The notes beneath the pieces are model-generated. The model saw only the letters and a list, made by a program, of their open reading frames with translations. It did no database searches and was not told the origin of the DNA. DNA of 17,370 nucleotides from 40CM-4-65-16 sp035279785 (GTDB lineage: Bacteria > Chloroflexota > Dormibacteria > Dormibacterales > Dormibacteraceae). Made by a program: the position numbers and the translations under genes. Of this stretch, positions 5,676 to 12,246 are shown in pieces (position 1 is the stretch's first letter; each line of letters starts with the position of its first letter). The stretch covers positions 1 to 17,370 of the forward strand of contig DATEHC010000031.1 of NCBI GenBank assembly GCA_035279785.1. The letters are read 5' to 3'.

Positions 5676-6384
5676 CGTCGAGGAAGAGCTGGCCAAGCGC
5701 GTCGGGCGTGGCGAGGAGATGGTCCTGGCCACGGTCATCAAACTCGACGGCCAGCCGCCGTCGCAGCGGGGCGCCAAGCTGCTGATGTCGCGCTCGTCGG
5801 CGCTGGCGGGAACGCTCGGCTGCAGCGAGTTCGACACCGCCGCGCTCGCCGACGCGCCGGCCATCGCGGAGTCCGGGTCCCCGCAGCTTCGCAACTACAC
5901 CCACGACCTCGGCTCGATCGAGGTCTATCTCGAGCCCTACGCGGCGGCGCCGTCGCTCATCGTCTTCGCCGACACGCCAATCGGTCGGGCGCTGGCGAGA
6001 TGGGCTCCGGAAGTCGGCTTTCGCACGCAGCTCGTTGCCGCCGCGAGCGACCTTCCAGCGGACCTGCCAGGCGAGCCCTACGTGGTGCACACCAACCACG
6101 ACGCGCCGGACCTGGTCGAGGCGCTGGCAGCCGTCGTCCCGCGCAATCCGCGGTTCATCGGTCTGGTCGGCAGCAGACGCCACACCGGCCACCACCTCGA
6201 GGCCCTCCGCGCCAAGGGCGTTCCGGAGGACGTGATCGCCCGAATCCAGACGCCGGTCGGCCTCGACATCGGCGCCCGAAGCGCCGAAGAAATCGCCCTT
6301 TCCATCCTCGCCGGGCTCGTGGCCGTGCGGCGCGGAGCGGAGGGAGGCTGGAAGCAAGACCTCAATACGTCAAGGAATGGTTAA
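5668..6384 (+). CDS. xdhC: XdhC/CoxI family molybdenum cofactor insertion protein
   Basis: The product is 238 residues. XdhC-family chaperones bind molybdenum cofactor, protect its sulfurated form and hand it to xanthine dehydrogenase/CO dehydrogenase-type enzymes. The N-terminal XdhC domain shows VLATVIKLDGQPPSQRGAKL (19-38) and Cys52 in a TLGC segment. The C-terminal Rossmann-like domain shows FIGLVGSRRHTGHHLEAL (163-180), TPVGLDIGARSAEEIALSIL (195-214) and a final LAGLVAVRRG. It overlaps the cysteine desulfurase stop by 8 nt, matching the known functional partnership. No molybdenum hydroxylase subunits are in the window, so the client enzyme is elsewhere. The TAA stop is part of the GTTAA found ahead of the first kinase promoter. 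Confidence 0.93.
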   Translation: MPSVEEELAKRVGRGEEMVLATVIKLDGQPPSQRGAKLLMSRSSALAGTLGCSEFDTAALADAPAIAESGSPQLRNYTHDLGSIEVYLEPYAAAPSLIVFADTPIGRALARWAPEVGFRTQLVAAASDLPADLPGEPYVVHTNHDAPDLVEALAAVVPRNPRFIGLVGSRRHTGHHLEALRAKGVPEDVIARIQTPVGLDIGARSAEEIALSILAGLVAVRRGAEGGWKQDLNTSRNG

Positions 6385-6389
6385 ACCGT

Positions 6390-6417
6390 CTGAGAACGAT
6401 CTGAGGCTCCGCATAAT
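6390..6417 (+). promoter_or_regulatory. Promoter of the first Ser/Thr kinase gene (CTGAGA-16-CATAAT)
   Basis: A -35-like CTGAGA (6390-6395), a 16-bp spacer and CATAAT (6412-6417) lie 8 nt ahead of the TTG start. GTTAA sits 10 nt upstream of the CTGA, and a second CTGAG occurs exactly 11 bp after the first. The second kinase gene has the same set of elements with the same spacer, which raises confidence that this is a promoter. Initiation near the start codon would give a leaderless message. Confidence 0.6.
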
Positions 6418-6425
6418 CAGGAGCC

Positions 6426-8309
6426 TTGTCGATCGCGACCGGGACGAGGTTGGGGCAGTATGAGGTCCAGGACTTCATAGGCGAGGGGGCGATGGGCGTG
6501 GTGTACCGCGCCTACCACCCCGAGCTCGAGCGCACGGGCGCCGTCAAGATCATGCACGCGATCGCGCCGGACCCCGACTCGATCACGAGGTTCCGGCACG
6601 AGGCGCAGGCGATCGCCCAGCTGCGGCACCCGAACATCGTCGCCGTCTACGACTTCGGCACCTCCCAGGGGGCGCCATACATGGTCGTCGAGTACGGCCC
6701 CGGGGGCAGCCTGGCGAGCCGCATGACCAACGGGGCCGTCGACCAGGCGAGCGCCGTCAAGTACCTGCGCGGCATCGCGGCCGGCCTCGACTACGCCCAT
6801 GCGCACGGCGTGGTCCACCGCGACGTCAAGCCGGCGAACGTGCTCCTGACGGCCGACGACACGCCGGTCCTTGCGGACTTTGGGCTGGCCAAGATCCTGC
6901 AAGGCACCTCGCTCAAGTCGCTGACCGGCGTGACAACGGGCACCCCCGCGTATATGGCCCCCGAGCAGGTCGCCGGACACCAGGTCGGGCCCGCCGCCGA
7001 TCGCTACTCCCTGGCGACGATCGCCTACGAGATGCTGACCGGGGTCATCCCCTTCGACGGCCATGCGCTGATGGAGATGCTGTACGCCCAGGTCCACCAG
7101 GAGCCGCCGGCGCCCAGCTCGCGCCTGCCCGCGCTCAACCCCGCCGTCGACGCCGTTCTGCTGAGGGGTCTCGCCAAAGATCCGAGTGCTCGCTGGCCCA
7201 CCGCGACCGCATTCGTCGACGCCCTCTCCGCGGCTCTCTCGGGACAGGCGCCGGTCGAGCCAGCGCCCGCAAGGACCGGCGTCATCGCATCGCCGGTGCA
7301 CGCGTCTGCCGTCGCGGCTCCGGCCTTCGTATCGACCGTCCCGATGACCCCGACCGCCGTGGCCGAGCGCGTCCGACCTGCGCCGCGGCCGGCGACGATG
7401 GTCATGCCTCTGACCGAGCCGGCGGTGACTCCGACGCAGCATCCGAAGCGGAGGGTCAAGCGGCGCCAGGTGGCTATCGCCCTGGTCGTCCTGCTTCTGC
7501 TGCTGCTCGTTTTCGGGACGTGCGCGATCCTGGCGCAGGCGGTGACGCTGGACGTCAACCCCAGCACCGCCTCGCGTGGCGACGTGGTCACCGTTACCGC
7601 GACGCACGTTCCCGCCAACCAGGCCGGCGAGATCCAGCTGTGGAGCGTGGTCCACACGTTCCCGTTCAAGGCGGATTCGAAGGGGAAGGTCAGGATGTAC
7701 ATGACCGTTCCCCAGGACATCGCGCTCGGCGATCACACGGTCAAGATCTGCTGGAGCGACACGTGCCACGCGCAGCAGCCGTTGCGTGTCGTCGCGGGCG
7801 TGGCCCAGGTGCTGCCGACACCGTCGGGCAACGCGACGCCGTCGACATCGCCAACGGCTTCAGCTGCGCCGGGTGCCACGCCTACCGCGGCACCCACCGC
7901 GCCTCCGACCCACAGCCCCGGATCGACGCCCCAACCGACGTCCAACCCGACGTCGAACACAACTCCACCGCCTCCTCCCCCGCCGTCCCCAACGCCCACC
8001 GCAAACCCGTGCCCTGGCAACGCCAACGCGCCGGCGCTGACGCCCGCGTCGCAGAGCATTCTCCTGAGCGGCGGCAATGCCACCGTCAGCGGGTCGAACT
8101 TCACGCCGAACTCGTCGGTGACACTGACCTACCAGGCGCCCTCTAATGGGGCCGCATACCGAACCTGGACCGTCACCGTCGCGTGCAATGGGACCTTCCC
8201 GGCCCAGACTTTCGCGACCAAGCCGACGCTCTTGCTTCGCACCGACAAGGTCACGGCGTGTGACGTCAAGAAAGGCTGCGCCACCGCCACGATCAGCATC
8301 GTCCTCTGA
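6426..8309 (+). CDS. Transmembrane eukaryotic-type Ser/Thr protein kinase with extracytoplasmic Ig-like domains (copy 1)
   Basis: The product is 627 residues. The cytoplasmic kinase domain (about 11-270) is complete: Gly-loop IGEGAMGVVY (18-27), Lys41, Glu59, HRDVKPAN (131-138) with catalytic Asp133, ADFGLAK (150-156), and APE (178-180) after an activation loop with several Thr/Ser. A 75-residue juxtamembrane linker leads to KRRVKRR and one membrane helix (about 348-370), so the N-terminus is inside. Outside are an Ig-like domain (372-456) ending in CWSDTC (442-447), a Pro/Thr/Ser linker (461-528) and a second beta-rich domain (535-627) with further cysteines. This is the PknB-like receptor-kinase layout but without PASTA repeats. 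The TTG start is 8 nt after CATAAT. The ligand and target are unknown. It is paralogous to the next gene. Confidence 0.92.
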   Translation: MSIATGTRLGQYEVQDFIGEGAMGVVYRAYHPELERTGAVKIMHAIAPDPDSITRFRHEAQAIAQLRHPNIVAVYDFGTSQGAPYMVVEYGPGGSLASRMTNGAVDQASAVKYLRGIAAGLDYAHAHGVVHRDVKPANVLLTADDTPVLADFGLAKILQGTSLKSLTGVTTGTPAYMAPEQVAGHQVGPAADRYSLATIAYEMLTGVIPFDGHALMEMLYAQVHQEPPAPSSRLPALNPAVDAVLLRGLAKDPSARWPTATAFVDALSAALSGQAPVEPAPARTGVIASPVHASAVAAPAFVSTVPMTPTAVAERVRPAPRPATMVMPLTEPAVTPTQHPKRRVKRRQVAIALVVLLLLLLVFGTCAILAQAVTLDVNPSTASRGDVVTVTATHVPANQAGEIQLWSVVHTFPFKADSKGKVRMYMTVPQDIALGDHTVKICWSDTCHAQQPLRVVAGVAQVLPTPSGNATPSTSPTASAAPGATPTAAPTAPPTHSPGSTPQPTSNPTSNTTPPPPPPPSPTPTANPCPGNANAPALTPASQSILLSGGNATVSGSNFTPNSSVTLTYQAPSNGAAYRTWTVTVACNGTFPAQTFATKPTLLLRTDKVTACDVKKGCATATISIVL

Positions 8310-8328
8310 CGCCGCCCGTTAAGACGAT

Positions 8329-8356
8329 CTGACTTCCTCGGGCGCATCGGCATAAT
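8329..8356 (+). promoter_or_regulatory. Promoter of the second Ser/Thr kinase gene (CTGACT-16-CATAAT)
   Basis: CTGACT (8329-8334), a 16-bp spacer and CATAAT (8351-8356) lie 7 nt ahead of the GTG start, with GTTAA at 8318-8322. The -35-like core, spacer length and -10 match those of the first kinase, although the spacer sequence differs. The duplicated gene therefore kept its own promoter within the 54-bp gap between the two kinases. Confidence 0.6.
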
Positions 8357-8363
8357 CTGGCCC

Positions 8364-10022
8364 GTGCCAATTCGACCCGGTACGAAGTTGGGCCAGTACG
8401 AGGTCCAGGAGTTCATCGGCCAGGGGGCCATGGGCCTCGTCTACCGCGCGTACCACTCCCAGCTGGAACGGACCGGAGCGGTCAAGGTCCTGCAGGCGAT
8501 GACACCCGACGCCGACACGGTGGCGCGCTTCCGCCACGAGGCGCAGGCCATCGCGAAGTTTCGCCACCCCAACATCGTCGACGTCTACGACTTCGGAGAG
8601 TTCGAGGGGACGCCGTACATGATCGTCGAGTACATCCCCGGCGGCAGCCTCAGCGGAAAGATGGCCCGCGGCATGCTCGACCAGGACACCGCGATCCGCT
8701 ATCTGCGCGGGATCGCCGCGGGGCTCGACTACGCCCACAACAAGGGGGTCGTGCACCGTGACGTGAAGCCGGCGAACGTGCTCTTGACGGCAGAGGACAC
8801 GCCCGTGCTGGCGGACTTCGGCCTCGCCAAGCTGATGCAGGGCTCGTCGCTCAAGTCGATGACCGGCGTCACCACCGGGACGCCCGCCTACATGGCGCCC
8901 GAGCAGGTCACTGGGAGCAGGGTCGGCCCGGCCGCCGACCGATACTCGCTGGCGACCATCGCATACGAGATGCTCACCGGCGTCATCCCGTTCGACGGCG
9001 AGGCGCTCATGGAGCTCCTGTACGCGCAGGTGCACCGCGAGCCACTCGCGCCGAGCGCGCGCAATCACTCGCTCGGTCCGCGCGTCGACGCGACCATCAT
9101 GCGTGGGCTCGCCAAGGATCCGGCGGCGCGCTGGGCGACTGCGAGCGAGCTCGTCGAGTCGCTGGCCTCCGCTTTGAAACCGGCACCGGTTGGCGCGGTA
9201 GCGGCGACGTTGGTCATGGCGCCGCAGGTCGCGTCGACCGTTCCGCTCTCGGCCGCGGCCGTGATGACCGAGCCGGTGCAGGAGGAGACCGCGACTCCGC
9301 CGTTCACGACCGCCTACCCCTCGCCCCCCTCCAAGCCACCGAGGGTCGGCCCAAGGCGATCGACGATCGCGCTCATCGCGCTCGGCGTGATCCTCGTGCT
9401 GCTCGCCGCCACACTCATCGGCTTGTCGTTTCTGACCAACAAGGCGGTCAGCGTGTCGGTCTCACCCGACACCGTCACCGCCGGCGACACCGTCGTGGTC
9501 AGGGCCAGCCATCTCCCCGCCAACCAACAGGGCGACGTCGAGCTCTGGAGCGACATCGCGCGCCGCGTCGCGTTCCGCGCGGATGCGGACGGCAACGTCT
9601 CCATCACCCTCGACGTCCCGCGCGACCTGGTGCCGGGGGCGCACCTCATCAAGGTGTGCTGGGCCGGGACCTGCCGTGCCAGTCAGACCGTGAACGTCAA
9701 CGCGGCCCCGGTGCCAAGTCCGTCGCCGGCACCATCGGCTACGCCCTCCGGCTCGCCTGCAAGCGCGCCCCTGGTGGAGGTGCTGCAGCCATCGGTCAAG
9801 CCCGGAGGCAGCGAGTCGGTCGGCGGACGATACTTCCCCGGCACGACCGTCGCGGTCTACTTCGTCCAGGGAACGACCGTGATCGGGCTCGGAACAGCGC
9901 AGGTGAGCGGCGGCCGCTTTGTCACGACGGTCCGGATCCCATCGACGGCCAAGACGGGATCGGCCGCGATTCGCGTTTGCTACACCGGCGGCTGCGCCTT
10001 CGCGACGATCTCTGTCGGCTAG
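8364..10022 (+). CDS. Transmembrane eukaryotic-type Ser/Thr protein kinase with extracytoplasmic Ig-like domains (copy 2)
   Basis: The product is 552 residues. The kinase domain aligns without gaps to copy 1 over the first 270 residues, with about three quarters identical by eye. It retains IGQGAMGLVY (18-27), Lys41, HRDVKPAN (131-138), DFG (151-153) and APE (178-180), so it should be active. The juxtamembrane linker (271-333) differs strongly from copy 1. One membrane helix spans about 334-356. Outside, domain 1 (361-445) ends with VCWAGTC (431-437), a short Pro/Ser linker follows (449-468), and domain 2 (469-552) ends with VCYTGGC (538-544). Both outer units close with a C-W/Y-x3-C hairpin. 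The TAG stop is interleaved with the lysA stop on the opposite strand (CTAG). The signal sensed is unknown. Confidence 0.92.
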   Translation: MPIRPGTKLGQYEVQEFIGQGAMGLVYRAYHSQLERTGAVKVLQAMTPDADTVARFRHEAQAIAKFRHPNIVDVYDFGEFEGTPYMIVEYIPGGSLSGKMARGMLDQDTAIRYLRGIAAGLDYAHNKGVVHRDVKPANVLLTAEDTPVLADFGLAKLMQGSSLKSMTGVTTGTPAYMAPEQVTGSRVGPAADRYSLATIAYEMLTGVIPFDGEALMELLYAQVHREPLAPSARNHSLGPRVDATIMRGLAKDPAARWATASELVESLASALKPAPVGAVAATLVMAPQVASTVPLSAAAVMTEPVQEETATPPFTTAYPSPPSKPPRVGPRRSTIALIALGVILVLLAATLIGLSFLTNKAVSVSVSPDTVTAGDTVVVRASHLPANQQGDVELWSDIARRVAFRADADGNVSITLDVPRDLVPGAHLIKVCWAGTCRASQTVNVNAAPVPSPSPAPSATPSGSPASAPLVEVLQPSVKPGGSESVGGRYFPGTTVAVYFVQGTTVIGLGTAQVSGGRFVTTVRIPSTAKTGSAAIRVCYTGGCAFATISVG

Positions 10023-11302
10023 AAGACCTCAGCCGCGACCAGATCGTCGAGCGTTTCGCGCCGGCGCATTACGCGAGCCTCACCGTCCCTCAACATCAGG
10101 ACCTCTGGCCGGGGCATTCCGTTGTAGTTGCTCGCCATGGCCAGGCAGTACGCGCCCGCGGCCGGCAGAGCGATTACGTCGCCCGGCTTCAACGCCGGCA
10201 TCTCGATGTCGCTGATGAGGATGTCCGTGGACTCGCAGTACTTGCCCGCGATGGTGACCTTGCCGTCCGTCTTTCGGTCGGGATCGCTCGCAAGAAATGC
10301 CTCGTAGCGCGCGCCGTAGAGCTTGGGCCGGATGTTGTCGCCCATTCCACCGTCGACCGCGACGTAGCGCCGCACGCCCGGAATGTCCTTGAGCGACCCG
10401 ACGGTGTAGAGGGCGATGCCCGCCGGCCCCGCGATCGAACGCCCAGGCTCGACCACCAGCTGCGGGACTGGCAGTGAACGCTGCGCACAACCGGTATCGA
10501 GCGCGTGACGCACCGTCTCGACGAAATGGCGCGGGGTCGGCGGATCATCGTTCTGTGTGTACGCGATGCCCAGGCCGCCGCCGGCGCCGAGCTTTGTGGG
10601 TCGATATCCGAGCCCGTCGCGTAGCTCCACAAGGAGGTCGAGCATTATCTGCATCGCCTGCTCATATGCGCCCAGCGCGAAGATCTGCGAGCCGATGTGC
10701 GAGTGAAGACCCAGGAGCTCGAGGCGCGAATGATGCATCGCGGTCTCCACTGCCTTGCGCGCGGCGCCCGACTCGATCGAGAAGCCGAACTTCGAATCCA
10801 GCTGGCCGGTCGAGATGTGATCGTGCGTGTCCGGCTTGACCCCCGGCGAGATACGCAGCATGACCTTCGCGCGCTGACCATCGGGGACGACGTCGCGCAG
10901 CAGCTCGAACTCGTAACCGCCGTCGATCACGATGGTCGCGCCCGCCGCATAGGCGGCGCGCAGATCCTCGACGCTCTTGTTGTTGCCGAGGAAATGGATG
11001 CGGTCGCGCGGGAAGTCCGACTTCAGCGCGAGATGCAGCTCTCCCGCGGAGACCACGTCGAGCCCGAGGCCCTCCTCGGCGACAACCCGCAGAAACTGCG
11101 GCGAGGCGAAGGCCTTGGCCGAGTAGAGGACCTGCCCCGCGCCGCCCATCGCGGCGACGTATTCAGATGCGCGCTGGCGCACAGTCGCCTCGTCGTAGAC
11201 GTACAGCGGGGTGCCGTGGCGGTGCGCGAGCTCGACAAGGTCGCAGCCCCCCACCTCCATGTGGCGGGCGGCGTTGACCCGGTACGTGACCGGGAAAAGC
11301 AA
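10019..11302 (-). CDS. lysA: Diaminopimelate decarboxylase LysA
   Basis: The product is 427 residues, the normal length. LysA decarboxylates meso-diaminopimelate to L-lysine, the last step of lysine synthesis. It is a fold-type III PLP enzyme. PLP Lys63 is in LYSAKAF. Other motifs are HSHIGSQ (200-206), the phosphate-binding GAGGGLG (239-245), EPGRSI (285-290), and CESTD (356-360) with the conserved cysteine, followed by GAYC (383-386). I chose the TTG at 11302: it begins MLFPVTYRVN, followed by the expected V-G-G segment before GTPLYVYDE. It lies 12 nt after the fmdB stop, so the two probably form one transcript. The stop overlaps that of the second kinase gene by 3 nt in convergent orientation, and no terminator is visible between them. 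Confidence 0.96.
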   Translation of the reverse strand: MLFPVTYRVNAARHMEVGGCDLVELAHRHGTPLYVYDEATVRQRASEYVAAMGGAGQVLYSAKAFASPQFLRVVAEEGLGLDVVSAGELHLALKSDFPRDRIHFLGNNKSVEDLRAAYAAGATIVIDGGYEFELLRDVVPDGQRAKVMLRISPGVKPDTHDHISTGQLDSKFGFSIESGAARKAVETAMHHSRLELLGLHSHIGSQIFALGAYEQAMQIMLDLLVELRDGLGYRPTKLGAGGGLGIAYTQNDDPPTPRHFVETVRHALDTGCAQRSLPVPQLVVEPGRSIAGPAGIALYTVGSLKDIPGVRRYVAVDGGMGDNIRPKLYGARYEAFLASDPDRKTDGKVTIAGKYCESTDILISDIEMPALKPGDVIALPAAGAYCLAMASNYNGMPRPEVLMLRDGEARVMRRRETLDDLVAAEVF

Positions 11303-11314
11303 CCTGCTAGAGGG

Positions 11315-11560
11315 CTAGTTCGGAGATCCGCAGGAGCAGGCGCCGCCGCATGCGCAGCCCCCGCCGCCGCTCGACTCACTGGAGAAGTCGGAGAACGACG
11401 ACGTGCCATCGCCGCTGGCGAAGGCGAAGCTCGAGACCAGCACGCGGGTCTTCGTCGACTCGCACGTCGGACACACCTGCGCCTTGTCGCGCTCGGCGAA
11501 CCCGGTGAGGACCTCGAACTTGCCGGCGCAGCTCTCGCACCGATACTCGTAGATGGGCAT
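11315..11560 (-). CDS. FmdB family zinc-ribbon regulatory protein
   Basis: The product is 81 residues. The canonical FmdB start MPIYEYRCESC carries the first ribbon cysteines (Cys8, Cys11), and CPTC (30-33) supplies the second pair. A Ser/Gly-rich tail follows and ends in a second cysteine cluster, GGGGCACGGACSCG (65-78). Such a Gly/Cys tail is seen in several FmdB proteins, but its role is unknown. The family is called putative regulatory protein, FmdB, without a firm biochemical function. The ATG is fixed by the conserved N-terminus and shares the CATG tetranucleotide with the rsmG start on the other strand. A TAGAAT hexamer ends 11 nt upstream of the ATG. lysA follows 12 nt downstream. Confidence 0.88.
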   Translation of the reverse strand: MPIYEYRCESCAGKFEVLTGFAERDKAQVCPTCESTKTRVLVSSFAFASGDGTSSFSDFSSESSGGGGCACGGACSCGSPN

Positions 11561-12182
11561 GTCGACCACTGATTCTAGGTTTTTCGAGCTGGCGCGGATG
11601 ATCGACGCGTGGCCCGGCCTGGTCTCGGGTTCGGCCGCCCCGCTCGTCGAGGACGCGCTCGTCCTGCTGGACTTCCTCGGCGATGCCAGGCGGATAGTCG
11701 ACGTCGGCTCGGGCGGTGGGCTGCCCGGGCTCGCGCTCAAGCTCGTGCGTTCCGAGCTCGAGATGACCCTTATCGATTCCGACCAGGACAAGGCCGCGTT
11801 TCTCGTCCAGGCCGCGGCGCGCTTTCAGCTGCGCGACGTCGAGGTCGTGGGGCGTCCCGCCGAGGACGTCGGGCGCGACCCACGCTACCGCGAAGCCTTC
11901 GACTGCGCCGTGGCCCGTGCGCTGGCACCGATGGCGGTGCTCGTCGAGCTGTGCCTGCCGCTGGTGCGCGTGGGTGGGCGGCTGCTCGCGCAGAAGACGC
12001 AAAGAGAAGACGTGGCCGGCGCAACGCGCGCGATCGAGATGCTGGGCGGTCAGCTCGATGAGGTCGCGCCCGCGCGTTCCGGCGCGCGAAGCGCAGGCAC
12101 GGTGGTCGTCGTGCGCAAGGTCACCGCGACGCCAGATGCGTATCCGCGCCGTCCCGGGATCCCTCGCCGCAAGCCCCTCTAG
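11559..12182 (+). CDS. rsmG: 16S rRNA (guanine527-N7)-methyltransferase RsmG
   Basis: The product is 207 residues from the ATG at 11559. RsmG uses S-adenosylmethionine to methylate N7 of G527 in 16S rRNA. The Rossmann motif IVDVGSGGGLPGLAL (46-60) is clear, followed by TLIDSDQDKAAFL (70-82), a VEVVGRPAEDV segment, VARALAPM (118-125), GGRLLAQK (139-146) and the family-typical end YPRRPGIPRRKPL. The N-terminal region before EDALVLL is shorter than usual. An in-frame TAG directly precedes an ATG at 11553, so no longer start is possible; 11553, 11559 and 11598 are the candidates. rsmG is often near mnmG and parAB; here it sits between fmdB and pst, so the usual context is lost. Confidence 0.93.
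   Translation: MSTTDSRFFELARMIDAWPGLVSGSAAPLVEDALVLLDFLGDARRIVDVGSGGGLPGLALKLVRSELEMTLIDSDQDKAAFLVQAAARFQLRDVEVVGRPAEDVGRDPRYREAFDCAVARALAPMAVLVELCLPLVRVGGRLLAQKTQREDVAGATRAIEMLGGQLDEVAPARSGARSAGTVVVVRKVTATPDAYPRRPGIPRRKPL
11572..11577 (-). promoter_or_regulatory. -10-like TAGAAT upstream of fmdB
   Basis: TAGAAT on the minus strand (11577-11572) lies 11 nt before the fmdB ATG. It is the same hexamer seen before the cupin gene. It sits inside the first codons of rsmG as annotated, so the fmdB promoter overlaps coding sequence on the other strand. No clear -35 is visible. Inferred from motif and position. Confidence 0.45.
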
Positions 12183-12186
12183 AAAA

Positions 12187-12226
12187 GGAAGAGCGGCGCG
12201 GGGCTCGATCCCACGCCGCTCCTTCC
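12187..12226 (-). terminator. Intrinsic terminator downstream of pstS
   Basis: A strong imperfect hairpin: 12187-12202 pairs with 12210-12226, with one bulged C, one C-A mismatch and a 7-nt loop. It lies between the convergent rsmG and pstS genes. On the minus strand the stem is followed by TTTTCT, which fits termination of the pstS transcript 20 nt after its stop. On the plus strand the stem is followed by GGGGGAAG without a U-tract, so it is at best a weak terminator for rsmG. Confidence 0.75.
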
Positions 12227-12246
12227 GGGGGAAGCGTCTGTGTCGT

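Noticed and set aside
6417..7769. A 450-codon open frame on the minus strand opposite the first kinase gene
   Set aside because: The translation is Arg/Gly/Asp/His-rich with no family motif and lies wholly antisense to a complete kinase. It is an open antisense frame typical of GC-rich coding DNA.
7806..8030. Pro/Thr/Ser-rich stretch as a tandem DNA repeat
   Set aside because: Codons vary and there is no fixed period. It is a low-complexity protein linker between outer domains of the first kinase.
12187..12226. The hairpin as a bidirectional terminator for rsmG as well
   Set aside because: A T-run follows the stem only on the minus strand. On the plus strand the next bases are GGGGGAAG, so I assign it to pstS only.
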